Shown piece by piece: positions 23,045-37,128 of a DNA stretch of 64,000 bases. The stretch's first letter is position 1. Each line of letters opens with the position of its first letter. This DNA is from Adineta steineri. Lineage: Eukaryota > Rotifera > Eurotatoria > Adinetida > Adinetidae. A program made the translations under genes and the position numbers. The notes under the pieces were generated by a model. It saw only the letters and a list, made by a program, of their open reading frames with translations, made no database searches and was not told the origin of the DNA. The stretch spans positions 136,920 through 200,919 of the forward strand of contig CAJNOI010000117.1 in the NCBI GenBank assembly GCA_905250115.1, written 5' to 3'.

Positions 23045-23986
23045 TTAAAGTAATTCAAATTCTTCGGATGGTTTTAAATATAAAGATATTTTTTTTCTTG
23101 AACATTCATTCATTGGAATAATATAAATATCATTTGTAGTTAAAGGTAAATTCGGTTTTTGAGAAATTGTTGATGGTTTATTCCAAGAATGAATTTCTTG
23201 TTCTTGTGTTGCTATACGATGACGAAAAGCTCGATTACGTGCCCATTGTTTCATACTTGATGAATCTTGTTGATCAATATGAGAACGAAATAATTTTTTT
23301 ACAATTCTATCACGTTGTTTTTTAAGTGATACTGTTGAAAGTATATTAGAATTTTTTGCTTGTTGTTCAATATTTTCTTCTTTAGATGATAATTTTATTT
23401 TATTATTTTCATGTTTATTGTCTATTTGTTTACTTTTTAACCATTGAACGATAAGACCAAGAAGAAGAAAAAGTATTATACCAGTAATTAATGCAATAAA
23501 TAATTGTATTGAACTTTGTTTAAATGATCGATGTAATAATTTACCTATACGAATTGATATACAACCATTACGTGGTGAATATATGTACGTTGTTAAATTT
23601 GATTGAAAATCTAAACATATTTCATATTGACCTGAATTAAGATTAAATACACGTAAACTATTATTTAAATCAATAAGTTCCGTAAAATTAGTTAATAGAT
23701 GAATATTATTTGTTGTTAATGATATATCATCGATTGTTCGTAATATAAAACGATAAAAATGAAAAAGATTAAAAAGAATATTATCGATTTTAAACCAAAT
23801 AAGTATTGAATGATCTTGATTATTATTTATATAACATACATGTAAATTATTTGTTGATATTGAACGAAAATGATTTTTAACACAAATTTCTTCATTATAT
23901 TTTGTACGTTGAGTATGAATGATTAGACATGTTGTGGAATATAATAAATGATAACTAAGGAAAATAATAAATAGATGATTGAACAT
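23045..23986 (-). CDS. Type I single-pass membrane protein, unknown
   Basis: One uninterrupted exon of 313 aa. A signal peptide (about 1-20) is followed by an ectodomain of about 160 residues with Cys at CLI, EEICVK, HVCYI, YEICLDF and GCISI; the closing pattern (LNSGQYEICLDF ... CISIRIG) resembles the end of an FN3 domain. One TM helix (LFIALITGIILFLLLGLIV) lies at about 184-204. The cytoplasmic tail of about 110 residues is basic, with KKQRDRIVKKLF and HRIATQEQE; no kinase motif or NPxY. It converges on the PTB-domain gene with only 70 bp between stop codons, so the transcripts probably share 3' sequence. Intronless structure is unusual for this genome. Confidence 0.8.
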   Translation of the reverse strand: MFNHLFIIFLSYHLLYSTTCLIIHTQRTKYNEEICVKNHFRSISTNNLHVCYINNNQDHSILIWFKIDNILFNLFHFYRFILRTIDDISLTTNNIHLLTNFTELIDLNNSLRVFNLNSGQYEICLDFQSNLTTYIYSPRNGCISIRIGKLLHRSFKQSSIQLFIALITGIILFLLLGLIVQWLKSKQIDNKHENNKIKLSSKEENIEQQAKNSNILSTVSLKKQRDRIVKKLFRSHIDQQDSSSMKQWARNRAFRHRIATQEQEIHSWNKPSTISQKPNLPLTTNDIYIIPMNECSRKKISLYLKPSEEFELL

Positions 23987-26334
23987 AAAGATTTTTACTT
24001 TGATCGAATGCAGAGAGAGAGAAAACGAATGATAAATATGATCCGATTATGTCTTCATGTTGATATTTAACTCGTACGTATTAACATATCAATGAGAAGA
24101 AGAATAATAGAAGTTTGAGTTATATTAGACTTTTTATCCTTGAACTCAATATGTTATAATTGAGGATTTTATGTAAGAACTTGATTCTTGTTTGAAATAA
24201 AGATAAACATAATTTCTTTTCAGTTATATTATGCAATACATCTCGAAAAAAAATCAACAATTGTCACTCTTTAATAATACGAAAAACGATAATAGTTTTT
24301 AATTTATTATACAAGTCTATTAAATGGTTAATGCATTGAACCATCTTTATATTCTATGATATATGATTCTTCTATCATACATCTTGAGGATGGATGTGGA
24401 TAACGAGTTTAAAACTCTCAGCCTGATTGAATAAGAGGGTATCTTCTGAAGTTTTTTTTTGAAAATTCAATACGTTAAAATTCGATTCTACATTTTATTC
24501 GTTCGGAATTTCATCTTTCGATTTTCTTTCCTAAGAATATATTTATTAGAATCACAATAGTTTGATTGAACATCGCAAATCTATATAGAAAGTTTGTATT
24601 TCCCTAAGTAAACTTTAAATAAAAAATAAACCTTATACTAGCAATCTCTGTTAATTGCTACATTTATGAATTTACTCAAGAAAACTTTATGTATAATGAT
24701 TAACAAACATATCATTTAAATATATTCTTGCTGATTAACAAACTACTCTTTTTTTGAAGAATTATTTAAAAAATATCGAAGATTCTTGACCACAATCACA
24801 TGATGATTATATGTAACTTTCGATATGTTTTGTATGAAAAATTCTATTCGAAATTATTTTAATATAATATCCTTTTTTTGATTAAATTATAAATGATTGC
24901 GTGCTGTATTTGTCCTTTTCTCATATGTTTTGTTCATGTAGCATAACGTACGTGCCTAATTATTCTATATAACAATATTCGTTCATATTAAATCAATGAT
25001 AAAAAATTATTGGTTATGTTCACAAGAATTAATATTACATTTGTGCAATCATGCATACAATAAAGTTCAATAATCGATTAAAAAGAAATCGGTTGGTCTA
25101 CATGGTAAAATAAAAAAAAACGAAGGAAAATTTTCTTAGGTTTATTTCAGTCTTCAAGTGTTTGGTGATTAATATGTGAAGAAGACATGTGTCATATTGA
25201 ATTAAGATAAGAAGCTCACTTTAGTAAATCACTGATTATATTCAATGCGTTTGATCTAAATAAAGAAAATTATTTCGGACGTTTAATTTTTTATGAAAAG
25301 TATCAAAATCGTTTAATTATCTGATTTAATTTTATTTTAAAACTCTTCTTCTTTGAATAATAAAATAACTCATAATATTCTAATAGAAAATATATGAACA
25401 ATTGTTTTGATATTTTTGTCTAAAGAAAATAATTGATTAATTCAATAAAATTCTCACATAGCAAATATAATTACTTATCACAAGGATTAAATATTGATGA
25501 TTTAAACACCGTAAAGAAATTGTTGTGGGAATACATGAAGTATTATTTCATTTAACAATTATATGAATATCCGAAAAGAATATTTTATTATTTGTCAGCG
25601 AGATCTGACCTAGACTTCTCAAATGATCGGCCTTGTTTTGTCCTACATTTAACGACTAAAACATCCCATAATTAGATGAAACGATTACGTTCTGTAATTA
25701 CTAGTTGTATTTATAAACAAAGTTTTCATTTTCTTTACTTGAAATTTATAAAAATCTCTTCTATCATTGAACAAAATTCAATAATATTATTTCAAGTAGG
25801 TATATATATGATCTATAAAAATCATCCAATGATACAATTTTTTATTTTGTTAAAGTTATTTTTTTCTCTAAGAAATCTAGAATGTCATATCTACGAACTA
25901 TAAAAAAAGGAGAAAGCGATAGAGAGAGAGAGGGAAAATCTATTTTTTCTTTTCTATCTTTCCAACCAATCCATCTTGGTTTAACAATACTTATAATGAC
26001 TAGTTGATAGCTAACATCATAAGAATAATTTTTACTCATTGCCTTCTTTTATTCTTTTTTTGGGAGAAGGTCGGATGTTTTTATTTTGCTCTTAACATAC
26101 AAAAAAAAGATTATCAATATAATACTAGCTTCTTTTCTCTTCTCATCTATCTTCACATTAAGACGATGAGAAAAAAATTACTAGATTGATTTTTTTCGCT
26201 CTAACACTCAGTCATATATATATATATATATGTAACAGAAATGGAATAAACAGTATTTGTATCTTTTTTTGTTTCGAAGAAATTGAACTATTTCATTTTT
26301 AGATTTAAACTTATTTACAAAAGATTATACTCAC
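23987..26334. other. Intergenic, no gene seen
   Basis: 2.3 kb of AT-rich DNA with a (TA)n run at about 26215-26232. No conserved frame, RNA or inverted repeat was recognised. Confidence 0.55.
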
Positions 26335-27583
26335 ATGTCGGCAGCATTTGCATCGAACAAAATTTCATGTGTCATGGTTCAAATTACTTTCCTTCTATTA
26401 GGCACGCTTGGTATGTATAAAATACAGATTTGTCATATTTCATTAACGAATAAGATTTATTCTGAACGGTTAAGAGGTTATTTCCGTATGAAAACATTTC
26501 ATTGAAATTTAATCACATTCATATTCATTTACCGCATCGATTAATTCATTCATTTGCAATTGTTATAGGACTATTTTGAAAATTACTGTACGTCTCGAAC
26601 AATGGGAATAAAATTCTCTTGAGAAAAGATCATTATTATTGACATCGACGATCGGAAAAAGAAAAGACATTTTACATTTATCTTTTACATTCGGCTTTCT
26701 TTTTCATCTTCAATAAGTATATGTATTCATTTTCTTTTCATAAACTTCATTGCAAAAAAAAAAGAAATTTTTCTAAAGATATATATATACACAATAATTT
26801 GTGTACTCAAAACTTAATAAGATTCATTGGTTTGTATAATTATAATAAATTCAATTATTGCCATTTATTGAATTTTTTCTTATTTGCATACGATATCGAA
26901 AATCTTTGTATAATATCTTTTTTTTAGCGTACTGAGTTTTTATTTAATTAGTTGATATCACAGAAATAATCTAGTCTAATGTGTGAAAAATATAATACTA
27001 TTGATTTAATCATATTTGTTTCAATGACTTTTCATTAGCAGAAAAAAATAAGTTTTATTAAATTTATATGTTAGTTTGAAATTCTATTCTTAGAATGAAA
27101 ATGTCTCTATCCTAATGAATAGTTGTTATCTGATGTAAAGATGCTAATCTTTTCTTCCCGAAAAGGATGAAGAAAACACATCCGTTCGGAAGGAAAAGAG
27201 GTTGGATAAAACTCTATCTATCATTTAAATTTTAATAATTTTTGTATTTATTAGTTATTAGCAGTTGGGCAGCACCATCAGCTGAAGAACGTCATGAAAT
27301 CTATCTTGACACATGTCAAATGAGTTGTGGTTTAGTAAACAATGATGAACAAGCACAAGAATGTCGTGAAAAATTTTGTCCTAATTATGTTACTTATTTA
27401 TTAACAGGTGTTTCTGATCCAGATGCAAAACCTAGCCTTGTATCAACACATCGTAAAGAAGTAGCAAATTTTTGTGCTACATGGATTCTTCATTTAATTG
27501 AACAATTTGGTTGGCAATATCGTTTTCAATTAAATCAAAAAGAATGTCTCTGTGCTGCTGGCAAAGAATGTCTTGTCAAATAA
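26335..27583 (+). CDS. Small secreted eight-cysteine protein
   Basis: Exon 1 26335-26410 and exon 2 27255-27583 join in phase (ACG CTT G/TT ATT) to give 134 aa. The intron is 844 bp. The junction lies inside the signal peptide (VMVQITFLLLGTLVISSWA), which is strong support for joining the exons. The mature part has eight cysteines (DTC-x3-C, EC-x4-FC, FC, ECLC, EC), enough for four disulfides, in an otherwise helical sequence. I recognise no family; a hormone-like or defence peptide role is speculation. RUVBL1 starts 309 bp downstream on the same strand. Confidence 0.7.
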
Positions 27584-29856
<2,273 letters not shown>

Positions 29857-29882
29857 ATATGTTAAAGATTTATTATTTTTTT

Positions 29883-31672
29883 TTATAAAAAAGAATTTTG
29901 TGAAAACAATGATACACAATATTTTGATAGAAGAATAGCAATTGTTGATGAAAGAAAAGATATTAATGATGAAAATAATTGAGAAGCTAAATAACAGAAG
30001 ACAAAAAAAGAATATTTGCATATATAATTAAAAAAATTCAATTTACCAATTAATGCTTGAGTATGACAAAAAATTGTAAAAATAAAACATATCAATAGAC
30101 CATAATAATCACGATGATCAGGACTCCATATAAGTAATGGTAATACAAATAATTGACCGATACTTGATAGAACAAGTGCACGAAAGAGAAGAATTGATCT
30201 ATAGAGTTACAGAAAAATATGAGACATGATCAATGATGTGTTATATATATTCGTATGAAATAAATATAAAGATCGATGACAACGAAATCCGCAGATTTTA
30301 TATATGCTGATGCTACAGTCGTTCTTGTAATTTACTAATCTGTATAAGACAGTGGATACTTTTGCTTTGGTTTGATATATTATTACTTTTGTCCGATCTA
30401 GAAACAAATCGGACAACGTTATTCTGCTTTGAATCTATACACAAATGCTCTTTACACTACTTTATCAATTAAAAGTGATTATCTATCAGTAAATTACTAA
30501 AGGTTGTAATTCAGAGTAAAATCGAGTTCTGAGGTCAAGTTAAGTGAGCTCAAAATTTCAAGTTTTTCGATAAATTGTAGCTTGTAACTGTGTGCTTTTT
30601 TTCTCGAGTATCATCAGTCGACTCAGCATAGTCTAGAGTAGGGAACTGCAAAATCAATTTTCTTTGGTCCCGGTCTCGATAAGAGCTTAAGAATAATTCC
30701 GGTGCTGTCTTCATCTATGCAAAAAAATATGAAGTTCACGAAAATTCTCGCTTTTCGATTGTAAATTCAATCTATACGGTTTTTCTTAAACTATAAAATA
30801 ACACATTTGTCAATTCTTAATTAAAGAAATAAGAAAATGTTTAGCCTCATACTTGATAAAAGCACTGAGGAATTAGCTGACAATTTTAGTCTTGGTCTCT
30901 AAGTCTAGAGTATCTATTAGAGCAATCAAAAACAGATGATTACAGTTTTCGCGAAAACTTAGATATCCGTAAACTTCAAATTTGGAGCACACTTAACTTG
31001 ATCTAATTCTGATTGCTTTTCATGTAGGATGAGTATATTAATTTTATTATTAAACAACATACTTTTCTCTAGTCCATGTTTGTCTATATTGAACTATTGC
31101 AATCATAAATATAAATCCAAATCTTATTGTATATTCTAGAATAACAGATTAAAAGAAATTTGTTTTATGAAATATTCTTACCAAAAAATGATTCTAATAA
31201 TTTTGAATAAAATCCATATTCAAGAGCATAGAAAATATGATGATCATGATTAATAATCGATTGATATTGATCATTTTTAAGATGAAACCATTTAATGTAT
31301 GCATTAACAAGAATTAATGCACATGATAATTTTAATATATGCTAAAATAATTAATTCAATTTTTGGTTTTGTTCAAAAAAAGGATATTTCATACGTTATA
31401 TTTTATTTTATCGATATTGAATAAAACATGTCGATGAGCACGTAATTTAAGTAAAACAAAATCAATAAATACAAGTAAATCATCTAATTCAATATAAGGA
31501 TCAACTGGATTTTGGCATTGTTTCTAAATTTTGAATTATCAAAAAATAAAATTTTAATTTTTGAAATTTTCTCTCATACACAGTGAATAATTTTAATAAC
31601 GCCTTCTTTATAATGATGCGAAAGTTCATTAGCATATGTACCACATGTAACACAACAATATTTTTCCTGCAT
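29883..31672 (-). CDS. ARV1: ARV1 lipid-homeostasis protein
   Basis: Six exons: 31672-31580, 31523-31395, 31341-31182, 31135-31063, 30198-30047, 29986-29883; 236 aa (human 271). ARV1 is an ER membrane protein involved in sterol and sphingolipid distribution. The N-terminal zinc-ribbon is intact: YCCVTCG and, across the first splice, HC-KQC, giving CxxC...CxxC, followed by NPVDPYIELDDLLVFIDFVLLK and RAHRHVLFN, the ARV1 homology signature. Several hydrophobic segments follow, including the ALVLSSIGQLFVLPLLIW stretch typical of the family's C-terminal half. Intron 4 (31062-30199, 864 bp) is long because it holds a transposon-like element. Confidence 0.92.
30535..31001. mobile_element. MITE-like element in ARV1 intron 4
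   Basis: The 31-bp end TCAAGTTAAGTGAGCTCAAA... at 30535-30565 is repeated inverted at 30971-31001 with about four mismatches. The 467-bp element is non-coding and accounts for most of the intron's extra length. No target-site duplication is evident. Confidence 0.6.
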
Positions 31673-32468
31673 TTTATCTATAATATATATTTAAAATTCT
31701 TTCTTTTTTGTCAAACGAGTAATGAGTAAGAGTATATGTATGAATATAACGAATGCATATCATTTTCACGATAGATGGCTCTATTCATTGGTTAATATAC
31801 GATATAAATGTCATTTATTAAGATTCAAAAGTTCAAGACATATATGAAGAATGATAGGCTAGTTTGAATTGAAAAGAAAAGCTGAAGGTAGACGATATGT
31901 ACGAGAATTTTGCAACGGATAATTAGGCTCCTATCGGTTAGAGTTTTTAAATTCAGTGCGGTGTAGAATCTACCGGATAAAATTTGGATTTAATCAGGTT
32001 TTAATTCAAGTAAAAGTACGAAAATTTCAGAGTATTATTGTGCCAATGAGATTTATTGTTAAAGAAGTTTCAGACGAAAATTATTTGTTATAAGTTCCAC
32101 AGTAAAACGAATTCTTTTGAAATCTTAACCTATATTTATAAACTCATGACGATCAAGTGTGTATAGATTTTCTTATCAAATAAATCTCGAGTATACTAAT
32201 CATAGATACGAATAAGCGAAAACAGAGAATCTCGTATTCATCAAGTGGTTATCAGATTCAAATTGAAAATAATTCCTTCAAAGTCCTCACAATACCTGTC
32301 AGATAAGACCCATCGCTGTAAAATTAAATGAGAAATTATAGAAAAATATTTGCTTTATAACTCTGAAGTTTTGATAATAAATCATCATGTTCTACATTGT
32401 AAGTATGGGAAAGTAGTCAAACGTTGACAAGGTAAAACCTCGACATCATGAAATACAAAGAAAAAAAG
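31673..32468. other. Intergenic upstream of ARV1
   Basis: AT-rich; no exon, RNA gene or repeat recognised before the G-rich array. Confidence 0.55.
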
Positions 32469-32543
32469 TGTGTGGGTGTAGATGTGTGGGTGTGGAGTGG
32501 GTATGGGTGCGGGTATAAAACAGGTATACCCACACCCGCACTC
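32469..32543. repeat. Second inverted TGTGGG-like array
   Basis: A degenerate G-rich stretch (32469-32515, units GTGTGGGTGT, GAGTGGGTAT, GGGTGCGGGTAT) is followed by an 8-13 base spacer and a C-rich stretch (32529-32543, ACCCACACCCGCAC). The inner arms pair as a hairpin: GAGTG...GGGTATA against TATACCC...CACTC. Same head-to-head polarity as at 3020-3075 but more degenerate. Confidence 0.7.
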
Positions 32544-34610
32544 TATACGCCGGCATTTATTTTCGACATTTGGCTACCAAATCGTATGTATTACATTGTA
32601 GATAATATAACAGAAGATGAATTGCGTATCACTTTCATTTCAAGCTAAGAACTTCTGAATAGTAACCATCGAGTATTTATTGTTTCTATCAGAAAATGTA
32701 TATTCAAATCCTTTAGTTCAAAAATATCTCTTTATAACCATCAGCGTAGAATAAAGAATGATAGGTAAATTTAAGTCACATGTTTATTATTGATAGAATA
32801 TGTATATCATATTTAAATTTTTTTCGAAAAACTGATATTGGTTTACTTTGTATCGATTACAAAAAAAGAAAATAAATGACTTTTATTTTTGAAATATTAT
32901 CATATAACCTTCATTATCAATTATTTTGTTTTCGATCAAATTCAAATATTCGAGAACGTGTGCTGTTTTTTGTTTCATAATAAATATTAAAATTATTCAT
33001 TTATCTACATGTTCGATTTCAAGAGAAAAACAGGTTTATAGTTACACCCTCATATCAAAAGTAAACTTTTTATGAGTAATAAAATTCTTTATATAAGATG
33101 TCGCAGTCATAGAATAAATAAATATTCTAGAACCAGGATCAAACAGCTGTTAATGTATTACAAGTTGTTTGATTGCCTTGAATAAATAATTATAAACTAA
33201 AGAAAAAGTCCTTACGGTGTTATACTTTCCCTTTTCTTTTTTTTTTTCTTTCTTTTTTTTTTCTTCTTAAAGAATTTTCTTTTCCTTCTACGTTGTTATA
33301 TTAAAACTAAAACAATGTTCAAAAGTACGCGCTGTTTGTTAGCTGTCGTTGAGTATGTTGACTGAGAAATAGAAATGGTAGCCAATCACTCAACATTTGT
33401 CATGACAACTTGAATAAGCTTGGATGTTCGTCGTGAACAACATTGAAGGGAGTATAAAGCAGAAAAAGAAAGAAAAGAAGAAAGAAGAGAAAAAAAAATA
33501 TATATATATTTATGATTTCAGTTGTCGCCATTTTATGACTCTAGCCATATTCTCTCTCTCTCTCTCGTTCTGTACTTGTCGATTGTATCAGGTAAGAGAG
33601 AGTTGTATTAGTAAGAGCGAGAATTATCAAGAAAAAAAGAAAAAAAGAGAAGAAAGAACAAGGAGTGGTAATAATGACAAACGATGATACTAGTGACTTA
33701 TATATGTCAATTTGATTTCTGATTCATTCTATGTATATTTTTATCTATGAGTAATATCTAGATCATTTCGCTTGCTAGTATTGTCTACAATATAGGCCGT
33801 CATTATATCGTTCTACGATATATATAAAATAATTAATCTCTCTTCTTACTAGTGTTTTATTATTTTTGTGTAGTAAAAACTTATTCAGATGTCTCGATCT
33901 TTGTATACTAACAGATTTATGCAAGAAGAGCAGATATAAAGCCCATATACATTCTCAAACATTGTATAAATGTTAATGTGATGTATAAAGTACTTTCTTT
34001 TTTTTTTTTTTTGAAAGGCGATTCTATCCGAAAAAAGACATGGTTTACTGAGCTGTTTTGCAGGAAAGAAAAAAAAAACGCATAGCGATGCCAATGTTTT
34101 ATATTTTACATCTTTTATTAAAAAAAAACAGAACGACGTAATAATAACAAAGAAGCTATCGAACCCTTCTCATTGAGAAATAAAATTTTCTCGTTTTTTT
34201 TTCTTTTATAAAAATAACATCTTTCCTTTAATCCTTGCATACGCACTGTTGCTAGATAAACAATATTCAATCTTTTTTTAATTCATCGTTAGAATTTTGT
34301 TTAAATACTCTTCTATTAGAGTTCGCTGAGCTCATTCACTATAGAAATAATGCACTTTTTCTTTTCTAGTCTCGAATGTTGACTGACGTCAGATTATTGT
34401 TTTATTTTAAAATTCTCGAAAGAAACATTGATTTGTTATAGAAATGACATACGCATAGAAGGTAGTAACAAGCGTAGGGGGTTAGAATTATCATGAATCT
34501 TAGCATAAAATGAATCAGAGAAATCATATAAATACTCGTAGAATAAATTAATATATTTAGAATTTATTTTTCAGGTGTACTCACATATATTTAGAAATCT
34601 AGTGACTATC
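32544..34610. other. Intergenic and 5' UTR region upstream of DEGS copy 1
   Basis: No exon with recognisable homology. Purine- and pyrimidine-rich tracts occur at 33230-33290, 33460-33500 and 33550-33670 (CTCTCTCTCT, GAAAAAAAGA). An acceptor (TTTTTCAG) ends at 34574, 36 bp before the desaturase start codon, indicating a 5' UTR intron or trans-splice site. Confidence 0.5.
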
Positions 34611-36104
34611 ATGGGAGCTCGTCTTTCCCGCTCTGATTTTCAATGGGTTTACACTGATGAACCACATACAACACGACGAAAAGAGATGTTGCGTATGTAT
34701 AAAAAAGAAGAAGAAGATTTGTTTGATAATTCAAACAAATCTTTTTATTTTCATTTAGAAAAATATCCTCAAATCAAACAACTCATGGGCCATGATTGGC
34801 GTATTGCTGCTCAAGTTATTCTTACTGTTATTATACAAATAGTCATGGCTATTCTAGTTCAGGATGTTTCATGGAAATATGTTTGGTTCTTTACATATAT
34901 TATTAGTGGTACACTTAATCATTCATTATCAATTAGTTTTCATGAAAGTATGAAAAATAAGAATTTCAATGATAATATTTATTAAATAAATGAATATCTG
35001 AATTTTAGTTGGACATAATTTAGCTTTCGGAAATCTTAGACCTACAGCTAATCGAATACTTGGTTTTATTGCAAATTTGCCATTATGTATACCATCATCT
35101 GTTACATTTAAGAAATATCATATTGATCATCATAAGTAAGATGATGCTTGTTGCTATAAATATAATATAAAATTATCTTGATTTAGATTTCAAGGCGATG
35201 ATATGTTGGATCCTGATCTGCCAACATATTTTGAAGCATGGCTATTTCAATCACGTATTGGAAAATTTTTTTATATTGTTGCACAACCATTACTTTATGC
35301 TGTTCGACCACTCTTACGTGTACCAAAACCTGTGACACAATTGGAAGTGATTAATCTTTTCATTGAAATAGTTTTTGATGCGATTATTATGTATTTTCTG
35401 GGAACAAAATCATTCGTTTATCTACTTTTTGGTACATTACTTGGTCTTGGTCTTCATCCAATATCTGGACATTTTATATCTGGTTAGAATTATTATAATA
35501 ATAGTTCTTATTTTGAATTTATTTATTTTTAGAGCATTATATATTTGTTGAAGGTTATGAAACGTATTCATATTATGGACCATTAAATTATTTAACATTT
35601 AATGTTGGTTATCATAATGAACGTAAGAAACTTGCCTTTTCGTCTTTTATTTGTATTAAATTGTTTTAGATCATGATTTTCCAAATGTTCCCGGTTACGC
35701 TTTACCTCAAGTAAGAATTAATTACTTTAAAAATTATTAATTTATATTCTTGTTTTTTTTTCTATTATAAATAGTTAAAAAAGATCGCTCCAGATTATTA
35801 TGATAACCTTCCATGCCATTATTCTTGGTCGAAAGTACTTATTGATTTTATTCGTGATCCACATTTAGGACCACAATCTCGTATTCGTCGTACAATTCGT
35901 TCAAGTGCATTAAAATCTAATAATGCAATTGATATGAAAAATAAACATCAAGTCAATGAAATTCTCCATGAAGTTGTCGACAATAACAACAATACGCATC
36001 CACATATATCTAAGCATGATAGAAAAATAATCAATATGAAGAAACATTCCAGTAAAAATCCATCAGCTATAAATACAAATGAACATCATACAAAAACAGA
36101 ATAA
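34611..36104 (+). CDS. Sphingolipid delta(4)-desaturase (DEGS), copy 1
   Basis: Exons 34611-34692, 34759-34947, 35009-35135, 35187-35482, 35533-35622, 35670-35710, 35775-36104; 384 aa. Introduces the 4,5 double bond of dihydroceramide in the ER membrane. The start [12 protein letters not shown] matches the N-myristoylated family N-terminus. Three His boxes are complete after splicing: HEIGHN, HIDHH and [30 protein letters not shown] and [10 protein letters not shown] also fit. The 66-nt first intron (34693-34758) is free of stops and a multiple of three; leaving it in would insert 22 unrelated residues between EML and KYPQIK. The C-terminal tail is about 55 residues longer than human DEGS1 and is His/Lys/Asn-rich. 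Confidence 0.93.
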
Positions 36105-37128
36105 CAGTATCAATAAGGGCAAGACATGTGTATTTTTATGTTTTGTTTTTGTATGTGTTTATTTCAAAACATTTTTTTATCTATTGACGCCGTCGATGTT
36201 TTTCATTAGTAATGATGAAATTTCAGAGATTATGTAAGTTACTCAATTGAAGCTATTTTATTTCTCCACTATGTCGTCTCCATATTAGTCAATTAGTATT
36301 ATTTATAAGGTTTTTCTCAAATTGAAATTATATCCTATCGTTTTGAGTCATCGTTAAACAAATTTATTTTTTTAAATCATCATAAATATGTATGTGTATT
36401 TTATGATTAATAATACGAACAAATACTTTTTTAAAGATTACTAATTCTTAAGTCCATCTCTTACCAGATGGACATGAGCGAAAATTTTCTTTTTCGTAAT
36501 AACAATGATTCATTCTTCTTTTTCTCTGAAATATCTGAAGAAAAACTTCCAACGGTGTCGATTTTATGTTCCATTAATTTTTAAAAAAAAATGCTCAGAA
36601 ATGAAAACCCTATTTATGTTTTCTTTTGTGTTAATCTGTCGTTTTGTCATATTTTTCTTTTGCCGTCCATATAAGTGAGTTTACTTTGACATTTTTCTCA
36701 TTTCGCTGGAATTACTTCTGTTTATATCAATAAATCTTTGTGCACAAATATGATTTTTCACATATTTTTATCGATTCTAATTTGTTTTCTATATAAAAAC
36801 TGTTTATAATACGATTGACAAAAACAAACACTGGAAGACTTATACTCGAAAGCACATAATACATAAAATATTAAAGATAAATAAACAGAGAATAACATGT
36901 AATTATATTGTGTTAATTAAGGATTTGAATAAGGAGAATATTTTCGCGAAGATAGAAATTAAGTTAAGATGATACAAATAGAATCTGACAAAGAATTTTT
37001 AAAACAAAAAACATAAATCACCTTTTTTCGCCAAAAATTAGAACATTTAAATTATACCGAAAATGAAAGTAGATGATTATACTTTTTCTGACTATCAGTT
37101 CATTAGAAAATAAGAAGACTTTTGATTA
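36105..37128. other. Shared 3' intergenic region of the two DEGS genes
   Basis: About 1 kb between the stop codons of the convergent desaturase genes. Nothing recognised. Confidence 0.55.

Noticed and set aside
22649-23053. 134-residue plus-strand frame overlapping the end of the PTB gene
   Set aside because: Shifted shadow of QN-rich codons running into the 3' UTR.
24370-24420. GGATGGATGTGGATA as another telomere-like repeat
   Set aside because: Only one TGTGG word, no array.
33424-33687. Lys/Glu-rich reading frame
   Set aside because: Produced by purine-rich simple sequence; no conserved motif.
34693-34758. 22-residue acidic/Lys insertion in DEGS copy 1
   Set aside because: It is an unspliced intron: gt...tttag, same position as the first intron of copy 2, and removal restores EMLQKYPQIK as in the family.
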